Shown one piece after another: positions 1 to 5,809 of a stretch of DNA of 7,644 nucleotides (position 1 is its first letter; every line of letters begins with the position of its first letter). The stretch is from assembly GCA_937919795.1 (NCBI GenBank), contig CALFOA010000091.1, forward strand, positions 1 to 7,644. Reading direction: 5' to 3'. The position numbers and the translations under genes are program-made. Source of the DNA: an uncultured Neisseria sp. Lineage in GTDB: Bacteria; Pseudomonadota; Gammaproteobacteria; Burkholderiales; Neisseriaceae. The notes below the pieces were generated by a model. It saw nothing but the letters and a program-made list of their open reading frames with translations. It was not told the origin of the DNA and made no database searches.

Positions 1-1268
1 AGATTTGCCTGTTTTTGCTGGTGGAAAGCCGCCAGATTCCCAGCGTATTGATGCAGACCGCACCGCCGAAAAACCAGCGGCGCAATATGGTGGCCGGTGA
101 TGTCGGCAGCTATGAAATCATCGATTTGGACTTAGCCCGCTACGATGCGCTGGCCAAACGCCTAGAAGCGGTGCGCGACGATGCGGTGCGCTATCTGAAA
201 AGCGGCATTGCCACCCGCAACCCGGCGTTTAACCGCATGATTGCCGAAATCGAGCAGGTGGCGCTCAATTCACCCTCGCCAATTCTGCTCAACGGCCCCA
301 CCGGCGCGGGCAAATCGATGCTGGCCAAGCGGATTTACGAATTGAAAAAAGCGCGCCATCTGATCAGCGGGCGTTTTGTTGATGTGAACTGCGCCACCTT
401 GCGCGGCGACGGTGCCGCCTCGGCCTTGTTCGGCCACAAAAAAGGCGCGTTCACCGGCGCGGCCGACAAGCGCGAAGGTTGGCTGAAAACCGCCGATAAA
501 GGCATTTTGTTTTTAGACGAAATCGGCGAGCTGGGCTTAGACGAACAAACCATGCTGCTCAAAGCGATTGAAGAAAAACACTTTTATCCGGTTGGCAGCG
601 ACAGCGAAGTGGCCAGCGATTTCCAGCTGATTGCCGGTACCAACCGCGATTTGCGCCAAGAAGTACGCGCCGGCCGTTTCCGCGAAGACTTGTTCGCCCG
701 CATCAATATCTGGCAATACACCCTGCCCGCGCTCACCGAGCGGCGCGAAGACATCGAACCGAATATCGAGCACCAATTAGCGCTGGTATCGCAGGAATTG
801 GGGCGCACCACCCGTTTCAATAAAGAAGCCTACGCCGCCTATCTTGATTTCGCCTTGTCCGACCAAGCCTTGTGGCGCGGCAACTTTCGCGATTTGGCCG
901 CCAGCATGATGCGGCTGGCGACGCTGGCACCGCAGGGGCGGATACAAACCGAATTGGTGGAAGCAGAAATTCAGCGGCTGGCATGGTTATGGCAGCAGGA
1001 AACAGAGTTTTCAGACGGCCTATCAGTAAACAGGCCGTCTGAAAAAGATTGGCATCATCTTTTAAAAAATACCGAACATTTAGATTTGTTCGACCAAATG
1101 CAGTTGGAAAACGTGATTACCCTGTGCCGGAAACATAAAAACATGGCCGAAGCCGGCCGCGCGTTGTTCAACGTATCCCGCAATGCCCGCGCCACCCCCA
1201 ACGACAGCGACCGTTTGCGCAAATACTTGGCGCGCTTCGGTTTGAGTTGGGCGGATATTGTCGGCTAA
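1..1268 (+). CDS. rtcR: RtcR, sigma54-dependent activator of RNA repair genes (5' truncated by window)
   Basis: This is the C-terminal part of RtcR, a cytoplasmic bacterial enhancer-binding protein that activates sigma54 transcription of the rtcBA RNA ligase/cyclase genes. The frame is open from base 3, so the TTG at 15 is internal. About 421 residues are visible; the family is around 530, so roughly 110 N-terminal residues (the CARF-type sensor) lie outside. Counting from that TTG, the Walker A GPTGAGKS is at residues 94-101, the sigma54-contact GAFTGA loop at 144-149 and the Walker B GILFLDE at 163-169. The C-terminal HTH region contains MQLENVITLC and ends DRLRKYLARFGLSW. The recalled E. 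coli RtcR matches very closely through the AAA+ core and C-terminus. A stretch encoded by two inverted uptake sequences (about FSDGLSVNRPSEK) lies in the linker between AAA+ and HTH. The target rtcBA genes are not in view. Stop TAA is at 1266-1268. Confidence 0.95.
   Translation, partial: ICLFLLVESRQIPSVLMQTAPPKNQRRNMVAGDVGSYEIIDLDLARYDALAKRLEAVRDDAVRYLKSGIATRNPAFNRMIAEIEQVALNSPSPILLNGPTGAGKSMLAKRIYELKKARHLISGRFVDVNCATLRGDGAASALFGHKKGAFTGAADKREGWLKTADKGILFLDEIGELGLDEQTMLLKAIEEKHFYPVGSDSEVASDFQLIAGTNRDLRQEVRAGRFREDLFARINIWQYTLPALTERREDIEPNIEHQLALVSQELGRTTRFNKEAYAAYLDFALSDQALWRGNFRDLAASMMRLATLAPQGRIQTELVEAEIQRLAWLWQQETEFSDGLSVNRPSEKDWHHLLKNTEHLDLFDQMQLENVITLCRKHKNMAEAGRALFNVSRNARATPNDSDRLRKYLARFGLSWADIVG
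1008..1045. repeat. Inverted pair of AG-DUS uptake sequences inside rtcR
   Basis: Perfect 14-bp inverted repeat (arms 1008-1021 and 1032-1045, 10-base loop). Each arm contains the complete 12-mer AGGCCGTCTGAA (forward 1032-1043, reverse 1010-1021). It lies in frame within the rtcR coding region. Neither side has a T-tract, so it does not look like a terminator. Confidence 0.9.
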
Positions 1269-1297
1269 CGGACGAACCACAAGCGGCAGTTTCGCTC

Positions 1298-1311
1298 TAT
1301 ACTGTTATAAA
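1298..1311 (+). promoter_or_regulatory. Possible -10 region for the amidase gene
   Basis: The 85-base gap between rtcR and the amidase holds an AT-rich patch with overlapping -10-like hexamers, TATACT (1298-1303) and TATAAA (1306-1311). No convincing -35 is seen at the right distance, and no terminator follows rtcR, so the amidase could instead be read through from rtcR. Confidence 0.25.
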
Positions 1312-1340
1312 TTATCCACTTTTCATTGCCACCCTATCCA

Positions 1341-1347
1341 AAAGGAA
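1341..1347 (+). promoter_or_regulatory. Ribosome binding site that fixes the amidase start
   Basis: AAAGGAA ends 6 bases before the ATG at 1354. It favours that start over an in-frame TTG at 1258, which would overlap the end of rtcR and add 32 residues unlike the family's N-terminus. Confidence 0.75.
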
Positions 1348-1353
1348 TCCGCC

Positions 1354-2715
1354 ATGAAACTGCCGCCTATCGCCACCCTCTCCCAAATTCAGGCTGCTTT
1401 TGCCGAAGGTTCGTTAACCCCGCGCGCCTTGCTGGATCACAGCCTGCAACGTGCGCAAGAGGCGGATTCCGTGTTTATCCGCCTCACCGAATCGCGCGCG
1501 CGGCAGGCGGCGCAGGCGGCGACGGCGCGTTGGCAAAATAAGCAAGCGCTGGGCTTGCTCGACGGTATTCCGCTCAGTTGGAAAGATTTGTTCGACCAAG
1601 CGGGCGAAGTTACCCGCGCCGCCAGCCTAACCACCGCACAAGCGGCGCCGAAAGCACAGGATGCCGTTGCCGTTGCGCTGCTGGAAAGCATCGGCGCCGT
1701 ATCGTTGGGGCGCACCAACCTCACCGAGTTCGCCTTTTCCGGCTTGGGCTTAAATCCGCATTTCGGCACCCCGGCCAATGCCTGGTCGCAAAGCGAAGCG
1801 CTGGCACCCGGCGGCTCTTCCAGCGGCGCGGCCTTATCGGTGGCCTTGGGCATCGTGCCGTACAGCATGGGCACCGATACTTCCGGCTCTGTCCGCATTC
1901 CCGCCGCCCTCAACGGTTTGGCCGGTTTCAAACCCGGCTCCGGCCGTCTTTCCCGCATCGGCGTTTGGCCGCTCTCGACCACGCTCGACAGCATCGGCCC
2001 GCTGGCGCACACCGTTGCCGACATCTGCACCGTGATGCAGGCGTTTGCAGTGGATGCCGACCGCGTTTCAGACAGGCATTTCAAAGCGATAGTGCCGGAA
2101 GGCTTGTACAGCGAAGCCGTCGAACCCCAAATCGCCCAAGCGTTTGAAGACAGCATCCGCAAACTGCAACAGGCCGGGGTGGAAATCATCCGCCAGCCGC
2201 TCCCGTCGCTCAACCGCATCCCCGAATTATTTAACCAATACGGCACGCTCATCGGCCTCGAAGCCTGGCAGTTGCATCAAGATTCGCTGGCGCAAGCCGC
2301 GCTGATGGACGAACGGGTGGCGAAACGGCTGCTTTCCAATCAAGCCTATCCGCCGCAAAATCTGTGTGAGCTTTTGGCTTGGCGCAGCCGCTTGCAGCAA
2401 GACATCGCCGCCGAACTGGCCGGCGCGCTGCTGCTGATGCCCACCACCGCCATCGATGCGCCGCCGTTGGCGCGCTTGGAACAAGACCAAGACTATTTCT
2501 TCGCCTGCAACCAGCAAATTCTGCGCAATACCATGGCCACCAGTTTTCTCGATATGCCCAGCCTCTCCCTGCCCACCGGCCTCAACCGCAATGGCCTGCC
2601 CGCCGCGCTGATGGTATCCGCCCCCGTTGGGCACGAAGAAACCGTATTGGCCGCCGGCCGCGAGTTCGCCCGCCTGCTCACCGGCGATCAGCCGCTCAAT
2701 GCACAGCGTTTTTAA
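1354..2715 (+). CDS. Amidase-signature family hydrolase
   Basis: A 453-residue amidase-signature enzyme, a cytoplasmic hydrolase of C-N amide bonds using a Ser-cisSer-Lys triad. By family spacing the triad is Lys77 (in PLSWKDLF), cis-Ser155 (in PGGSSSGAA, 152-160) and nucleophile Ser179 (in TDTSGSVRIP); the 24-residue gap between the serines is the family value. GFKP follows at 191-194. It is not GatA of the tRNA-dependent amidotransferase: the recalled neisserial GatA is longer, has GGSSGGSAAA and differs in the second half, and no gatB or gatC is nearby. The substrate is unknown. It is followed in the same direction, after 233 bases, by a deacetylase-fold hydrolase; a two-step imide or ureide pathway is possible but unproven. 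An exact TG-wad uptake sequence sits inside the gene at 2067-2078, suggesting long residence in this lineage. No signal peptide is seen. Confidence 0.9.
   Translation: MKLPPIATLSQIQAAFAEGSLTPRALLDHSLQRAQEADSVFIRLTESRARQAAQAATARWQNKQALGLLDGIPLSWKDLFDQAGEVTRAASLTTAQAAPKAQDAVAVALLESIGAVSLGRTNLTEFAFSGLGLNPHFGTPANAWSQSEALAPGGSSSGAALSVALGIVPYSMGTDTSGSVRIPAALNGLAGFKPGSGRLSRIGVWPLSTTLDSIGPLAHTVADICTVMQAFAVDADRVSDRHFKAIVPEGLYSEAVEPQIAQAFEDSIRKLQQAGVEIIRQPLPSLNRIPELFNQYGTLIGLEAWQLHQDSLAQAALMDERVAKRLLSNQAYPPQNLCELLAWRSRLQQDIAAELAGALLLMPTTAIDAPPLARLEQDQDYFFACNQQILRNTMATSFLDMPSLSLPTGLNRNGLPAALMVSAPVGHEETVLAAGREFARLLTGDQPLNAQRF
2067..2078 (-). repeat. TG-wad DUS inside the amidase gene
   Basis: TTCAGACAGGCA is the exact reverse complement of the TG-wad uptake sequence TGCCTGTCTGAA. 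It is a single copy with no partner nearby, in the coding sequence (around VSDRHFK). Confidence 0.85.
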
Positions 2716-2724
2716 ATTGCTAAA

Positions 2725-2736
2725 TGCCTGTCTGAA
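2725..2736 (+). repeat. TG-wad DUS downstream of the amidase
   Basis: Exact TGCCTGTCTGAA, 9 bases after the amidase stop codon and followed by an A-run. A near-complementary copy lies about 100 bases further on (2834-2845), too far for an ordinary terminator hairpin. Confidence 0.85.
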
Positions 2737-2759
2737 AAAAATAAATCAAGTAAAGACGG

Positions 2760-2788
2760 TTCACAAACCAGCCAAACAACCCTATTAT
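2760..2788 (+). promoter_or_regulatory. Candidate sigma70 promoter for the deacetylase-like gene
   Basis: TTCACA (2760-2765) and TATTAT (2783-2788) each match 5 of 6 consensus bases and are separated by 17 bases. Start would fall near 2795, giving a leader of about 150 bases that contains a reverse DUS and a weak 6-bp stem (2878-2883 with 2913-2918). No known riboswitch is recognisable in the leader. Confidence 0.4.
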
Positions 2789-2833
2789 TTAGTAATAAAT
2801 ACTCTACACAAACCCACACCACATCATCTGTTG

Positions 2834-2845
2834 TTCAGACAGGCC
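2834..2845 (-). repeat. Near-exact TG-wad DUS in the deacetylase leader
   Basis: TTCAGACAGGCC reads GGCCTGTCTGAA on the minus strand, matching the TG-wad uptake sequence at 11 of 12 positions (first base differs). Confidence 0.75.
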
Positions 2846-2948
2846 TTTCAAGCTGTCGACAACCCAAACGCTATCCAACGGGCAAGCAGTACCCCACGCG
2901 CCCAACCGCATCGCCCGTGTGCCCCGGCGCAAACACAGGAGAGTAGCA

Positions 2949-3830
2949 ATGGCAAAGAAAATCTTGGTAGCCTATGGTATTGATGTGGACGCCGTCGCCG
3001 GCTGGCTCGGCTCATACGGCGGTGAAGACAGCCCCGACGACATCTCCCGCGGCCTGTTTGCCGGTGAAGTCGGCGCCCCGCGCCTGCTCGATTTATTCGA
3101 CAAATACAATCTGAAAACCACTTGGTTTATCCCCGGCCACTCGGTCGAAACCTTCCCCGAACAAATGAAAGAAGTTGCCCGCCGCGGCCACGAAATCGGC
3201 ATGCACGGCTACAGCCACGAAAACCCGATTGCGATGACCCGCGAGCAGGAAACCGCCGTGCTCGACCGCTCGCTGGAATTGATTACCGAGCTGGCCGGCA
3301 AACGCCCCACCGGCTACGTTGCCCCGTGGTGGGAATTCAGCCCGGTCACCAACGAATTGCTGCTGGAACGCGGCATCAAATACGACCACTCGCTGATGCA
3401 CAACGATTTCCACCCCTATTACGTGCGCGTGGGCGACAGCTGGACCAAAATCGACTATTCCAAACACCCCGATCACTGGATGAAACCCTTGCAGCGCGGC
3501 AAAGAAACCCCGCTGGTGGAAATCCCCGCTAACTGGTATCTGGACGATTTACCGCCGATGATGTTCATCAAAAAATCGCCCAACAGCCACGGTTTTGTGA
3601 ACCCGCGCGACATCGAGCAAATGTGGCGCGACCAGTTCGATTGGGTATACCGCGAACACGATTACGCCGTGTTCACCATGACCATCCACCCCGACGTATC
3701 CGGCCGCCCGCAAGTGCTGATGATGCACGAGCGGCTGATCGAATACATCAACAGCCACGAAGGCGTGCAATGGTGTACCTTTGACCAAATCGCCGACGAC
3801 TTTATCGCCCGCAACCCGCGCCAGTGGTAA
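2949..3830 (+). CDS. PuuE/HpPgdA-like polysaccharide-deacetylase-fold metal hydrolase
   Basis: A 293-residue cytoplasmic protein of the NodB/polysaccharide deacetylase superfamily. ATG at 2949 is preceded by AGGAGAG (2938-2944); an in-frame ATG at 2919 has no such site. The metal-binding Asp-His-His set is visible as Asp14 (YGIDVD), His86 and His90 (in [12 protein letters not shown]). Length and residue numbers equal those recalled for Helicobacter pylori HP0310 (HpPgdA; D14, H86, H90), and long blocks such as [19 protein letters not shown] and [19 protein letters not shown] look shared with it. HP0310 is linked to peptidoglycan deacetylation and lysozyme resistance, but its structure was read as favouring small substrates. 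PuuE allantoinases and, as I recall, a Pseudomonas putida cyclic imide hydrolase belong to the same branch. There is no signal peptide, which argues against direct action on mature wall. The amidase upstream and CobW downstream fit a metal-dependent imide or ureide hydrolase. Family is certain; substrate is open. Confidence 0.88.
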   Translation: MAKKILVAYGIDVDAVAGWLGSYGGEDSPDDISRGLFAGEVGAPRLLDLFDKYNLKTTWFIPGHSVETFPEQMKEVARRGHEIGMHGYSHENPIAMTREQETAVLDRSLELITELAGKRPTGYVAPWWEFSPVTNELLLERGIKYDHSLMHNDFHPYYVRVGDSWTKIDYSKHPDHWMKPLQRGKETPLVEIPANWYLDDLPPMMFIKKSPNSHGFVNPRDIEQMWRDQFDWVYREHDYAVFTMTIHPDVSGRPQVLMMHERLIEYINSHEGVQWCTFDQIADDFIARNPRQW

Positions 3831-3871
3831 AGCAGAATGAATGACCTTTGTTGAAATGATTTGATGGGTTC

Positions 3872-3951
3872 CGTCATACTCAGGCTTGACCCGAGTATCT
3901 CGCCTCCCTTAAGAAACAAAAAGATACTCGGGTCTAAGCCCGAGTATGACG
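3872..3951. repeat. REPIN-like doublet of two inverted palindromes
   Basis: Two related palindromes lie head to head. The first, 3876-3898, has arms ATACTCAGG and CCCGAGTAT with one mismatch. The second, 3924-3947, has perfect 9-bp arms ATACTCGGG and CCCGAGTAT with a 6-base loop. Including flanks, 3872-3900 and 3922-3951 are inverted copies of about 29-30 bases with one substitution and one single-base insertion, separated by 21 bases. Paired palindromes in inverted orientation are the architecture of REPINs. The arms resemble the GTCATACTCGGG...CCCGAGTAT type of intergenic repeat seen in several Proteobacteria. Confidence 0.7.
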
Positions 3952-3978
3952 CAGGTTTTAATTTTGCAAAGGTTCCAG

Positions 3979-4015
3979 AATGCCTGTCTGAAACCGTTTT
4001 CAGATAGGCATTTTT
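3979..4015 (+). terminator. DUS hairpin terminator after the deacetylase-like gene
   Basis: Exact TG-wad DUS at 3981-3992 pairs with the degenerate TTCAGATAGGCA at 3999-4010; the one mismatch becomes a G-U pair in RNA. Flanking A/T bases extend the stem and TTTTT follows. It sits only about 30 bases before the next start codon, leaving no room for a new promoter between them. Confidence 0.75.
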
Positions 4016-4044
4016 CCCAACTCTTGATTACCCAAGGAAACCCC

Positions 4045-4335
4045 ATGTGCGGACTATGCGGCATGTTCGGCGAAGAAGCCCACTGGGCCACCCGCCTCGA
4101 AAACAACGGTGAACAAAGCAGCGACAGCATCCAACGACGACGCCTGCGCACGCACCGCATCACCCTCATCAACCGCCTGCTCGCACCGCACCACATCAAA
4201 GTGAGCGACTGGCAGGGCGTACAATATCAATTGAGCGGCGCCACCGGCAAAACCGCACTGGCCGAAAACCTGAGCGAAATCTGGCTGGCGGTGGAAAGCA
4301 TCAGCGGCAGACCGTTCGACCCTTTGCGAGCTTAG
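4045..4335 (+). CDS. Small MCGLCG-type protein paired with the CobW GTPase
   Basis: A 96-residue protein of unknown function. ATG at 4045 follows AAGGAAA (4034-4040). It begins MCGLCGMFGEEAHW, with Cys2 and Cys5 forming a CxxC, then a basic region (RRRLRTHRITLINRLL, about residues 30-45) and a block VSDWQGVQYQLSGATGKT ending in FDPL. I recall small proteins with this MCGLCG start and the DWQG...LSG.TGKT block beside COG0523/CobW genes in other Proteobacteria, always unnamed. Here the cobW-like ATG lies 7 bases after this stop, so the two are almost surely co-transcribed and may be translationally coupled. The CxxC and His12 or other histidines could bind metal; alternatively Cys2 after Met resembles the N-terminal nucleophile of class II glutamine amidotransferases, though the protein is far too short for that domain. 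The GATGKT run is not a proper P-loop. Function not assigned. Confidence 0.8.
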   Translation: MCGLCGMFGEEAHWATRLENNGEQSSDSIQRRRLRTHRITLINRLLAPHHIKVSDWQGVQYQLSGATGKTALAENLSEIWLAVESISGRPFDPLRA

Positions 4336-4342
4336 AATCGTT

Positions 4343-5296
4343 ATGCCCATTCCCGTTACCCTACTCACCGGTTTTCTCGGCTCCGGCAAAACTACCGTGC
4401 TGCAAAAAATGCTGGCGCAGGAAAACTACGGCGACACCGCCGTGCTGATTAACGAATTTGGCGAAGTCGGCATCGACCAGCAACTGGTGGCGCCGATTTC
4501 GCCAAATGTCGTGCTGCTCGATTCCGGCTGTTTGTGCTGCCAGATACGCGGCGAATTGAAAGAAACGCTGGTTGAACTACTCGACGCCCGCGCCGCCCAG
4601 CGCGTGCCGCCGTTTCAAAAAATCGTGATCGAAACCACCGGCTTGGCTGAGCCGACGCCGATTGTCGCCACCATTCAGGCCGATCCAATGCTCACCCACC
4701 AGCTCGCCGTCGCGCGCACCATTACCGTAGTCGATGCGGTCAACGGCAACGAAATGGCCGACAGCGGCAACCGCATCTGGACGCAGCAGGTTTCCGCCGC
4801 CGATGTATTGCTGATCAGCAAAACCGATCTGGCACCCGAGGCAGCCACTACCTTGGAAAACCGTTTGAACGCCCTTCTGCCCGGCATCACCATCTTGCGC
4901 CACAGCTTAAACGATGCCCTGCCCGATTTCGCCGAACTGCCCGCCGTCAGCCACCCCGCCGGCACGAGCTACCGCGCACCCAACATCACCGCCCACGGCG
5001 GCGTGCATTCGCTGGCGCTACGCATCAGCGAACCGATTGATTGGACGGCCTTCGGCGTCTGGCTCTCCGCGCTACTGCATGTACACGGTCAATCGGTGTT
5101 GCGGATTAAAGGCATTCTGAATATCGACGAAGACTATCCGGTGTTAATCAACGGCGTACAGCACATGATTTACCCGCCTCAACACTTAACTCAATGGCCG
5201 TACGAACCGCATGATTCGCAACTGGTGATTATTATGACGGGCTTGGAAAGCGAGAAAATAGAGGCTTCTTTTCGGCGGCAGGTGTTGGGGGAATAA
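4343..5296 (+). CDS. CobW/COG0523-family GTPase, putative metal chaperone
   Basis: A 317-residue G3E-family P-loop GTPase of the CobW/COG0523 group, cytoplasmic proteins that insert or deliver metals (zinc, cobalt, iron or nickel depending on subgroup). Visible motifs are Walker A GFLGSGKTT (10-18), NEFGEVGID (37-45), the metal-binding CxCC at Cys63, Cys65 and Cys66 (GCLCC), ETTGLAEP (97-104) and SKTD (159-162, the NKxD-type base-specificity motif). A CobW C-terminal domain follows from about 220, with HGGVHSLALRI and later GVQHMIYPP. There is no His-rich tail or loop of the kind found in some subgroups. The Shine-Dalgarno signal is weak (GAG at 4328-4330), consistent with coupling to the upstream small gene. 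It does not look like a cobalamin-synthesis CobW: no cob genes are near. A client among the neighbouring hydrolases, most plausibly the metal-dependent deacetylase-fold enzyme, is an inference from position only. The TAA stop lies inside the following hairpin. Confidence 0.93.
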   Translation: MPIPVTLLTGFLGSGKTTVLQKMLAQENYGDTAVLINEFGEVGIDQQLVAPISPNVVLLDSGCLCCQIRGELKETLVELLDARAAQRVPPFQKIVIETTGLAEPTPIVATIQADPMLTHQLAVARTITVVDAVNGNEMADSGNRIWTQQVSAADVLLISKTDLAPEAATTLENRLNALLPGITILRHSLNDALPDFAELPAVSHPAGTSYRAPNITAHGGVHSLALRISEPIDWTAFGVWLSALLHVHGQSVLRIKGILNIDEDYPVLINGVQHMIYPPQHLTQWPYEPHDSQLVIIMTGLESEKIEASFRRQVLGE

Positions 5297-5380
5297 AAAC
5301 TAAAATGCCTGTCTGAAAGGTTTTTTAGCTTCGCAGAAACTCGCTTCGCTCTTTTTTCAGACAGGCATTTTAGTTTTTAT
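5293..5380. terminator. Bidirectional DUS hairpin terminator with 26-bp perfect arms
   Basis: Arms 5293-5318 and 5355-5380 are perfectly complementary over 26 bases, each containing an exact TG-wad DUS (5306-5317 forward, 5356-5367 reverse) extended by an AT-rich ATAAAAACTAAAA flank. The 36-base loop carries two GCTTCGC copies between T6 runs. The left arm starts within the last codons of the cobW-like gene and includes its stop. Convergent with the EF-hand gene on the minus strand, so it can end transcription from both sides. Confidence 0.88.
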
Positions 5381-5403
5381 CCCCAACCAACCGGCTTTAT
5401 CCA

Positions 5404-5733
5404 TCACTTACCACACGGATAACTGCGGCAAATACAAGGATGATATTGCCCATAGCGGATCAACTGCCGCCAATCTTGGTCGGCCGGTTCCAGCTTACCG
5501 TTTTTGTTGCGGTCTAAACGCACAAACTCGGCGCGACTGCCCGCTTTGAACGACAACACCAGTTCCGCATCAGGATAAACAGTTTTCACCTGTCGCCATT
5601 CCTGCAAACTGAGCGAGCCGTTGTCGTCGCAGTCGTGAATGCGGAAAAAATAATCCTCTGCCCCGTGCAACACACACGCCCACGCGTTGATGGGCAGCAG
5701 CAATAAGATGAAGCAATATTTTTTTAACGGCAT
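5404..5733 (-). CDS. Small exported EF-hand calcium-binding protein
   Basis: A 109-residue protein with a clear Sec signal peptide: MPLKKYC, a hydrophobic run FILLLLPI, then cleavage probably after AWA (residues 17-19). Cys20 would then be the first mature residue; the -3 position is Ala rather than Leu, so a lipoprotein is less likely but not excluded. The mature part carries two EF-hand loops. The first, residues 34-45, is canonical with Asp34, Asp36, Asn38, Gly39 and Glu45. The second, 74-85, has Asp74, Asn76, Asn78, Gly79 and ends in Asp85 instead of Glu, which usually weakens calcium or favours magnesium. Cys20, Cys35, Cys100, Cys102 and Cys107 suggest disulphides in the periplasm, including a CICRSYPC cluster at the C-terminus. 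The start is supported by GAGGTG (5746-5741) 7 bases before the ATG. No specific function can be named. Its transcription ends at the hairpin 5293-5380. Confidence 0.85.
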   Translation of the reverse strand: MPLKKYCFILLLLPINAWACVLHGAEDYFFRIHDCDDNGSLSLQEWRQVKTVYPDAELVLSFKAGSRAEFVRLDRNKNGKLEPADQDWRQLIRYGQYHPCICRSYPCGK

Positions 5734-5744
5734 CTTTTTTCACC

Positions 5745-5758
5745 TCAAAAATTTTTGA
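5745..5758. promoter_or_regulatory. AT-rich palindrome upstream of the EF-hand gene
   Basis: TCAAAAATTTTTGA is a perfect 14-bp palindrome touching the Shine-Dalgarno region of the minus-strand EF-hand gene, followed on the plus strand by TAA. A near-copy, TCAAAATTTTGA followed by TAA, lies upstream of the membrane-protein gene at 6263-6274 in the opposite orientation. Operator role is a guess. Confidence 0.3.
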
Positions 5759-5763
5759 TAAAC

Positions 5764-5797
5764 AAGCTGCCTGAATCTGATGATTCAGGCAGCTTTT
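5764..5797 (-). terminator. Terminator-like hairpin built from simDUS-type uptake sequences
   Basis: A perfect 14-bp stem (5764-5777 and 5782-5795) with a 4-base loop. Both arms contain GCTGCCTGAA, the core of the AG-sim dialect (AGGCTGCCTGAA; here AAGCTGCCTGAA, 11 of 12). On the minus strand it follows the membrane-protein gene and the metG-tail copy, with TTGTTT after the stem; on the plus strand CTTTTA follows. The dialect differs from the other hairpins in the window. Confidence 0.7.
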
Positions 5798-5809
5798 ACA
5801 ATAAGGGTA

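Noticed and set aside
15..17. TTG as the true start of rtcR
   Set aside because: The frame is open upstream to the window edge (ICLF precedes) and the homologous sequence continues, so this is an internal codon.
1008..1045. Intragenic transcription terminator in rtcR
   Set aside because: Perfect hairpin but no T-tract on either strand and the reading frame continues through it.
1258..1353. N-terminal extension of the amidase from a TTG start
   Set aside because: It would overlap the rtcR stop, has no ribosome site, and adds residues unlike the family; AAAGGAA before ATG 1354 decides the start.
1437..2252. 271-codon open frame antisense to the amidase
   Set aside because: It lies entirely opposite a gene with intact catalytic motifs; its translation is low-complexity and Ser/Ala/Pro-rich with no recognisable domain, as expected of a GC-driven shadow frame.
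1354..2715. gatA (Glu-tRNA amidotransferase subunit A)
   Set aside because: Shorter than gatA, differs around the serine motifs and C-terminal half, and has no gatB or gatC beside it.
3872..3951. CRISPR repeat pair or insertion-sequence terminal repeats
   Set aside because: Only two copies, in inverted orientation, with just 21 bases between them; no transposase, cas gene or target duplication is seen.
4045..4335. P-loop ATPase in the small protein because of GATGKT
   Set aside because: Spacing is G-x-x-G-K-T, not GxxxxGK[ST], and no Walker B or other nucleotide-binding motif is present.
4343..5296. Cobalamin-biosynthesis cobW
   Set aside because: CobW-family motifs are clear but no cobalamin genes are nearby; the general COG0523 metal-chaperone label is safer.
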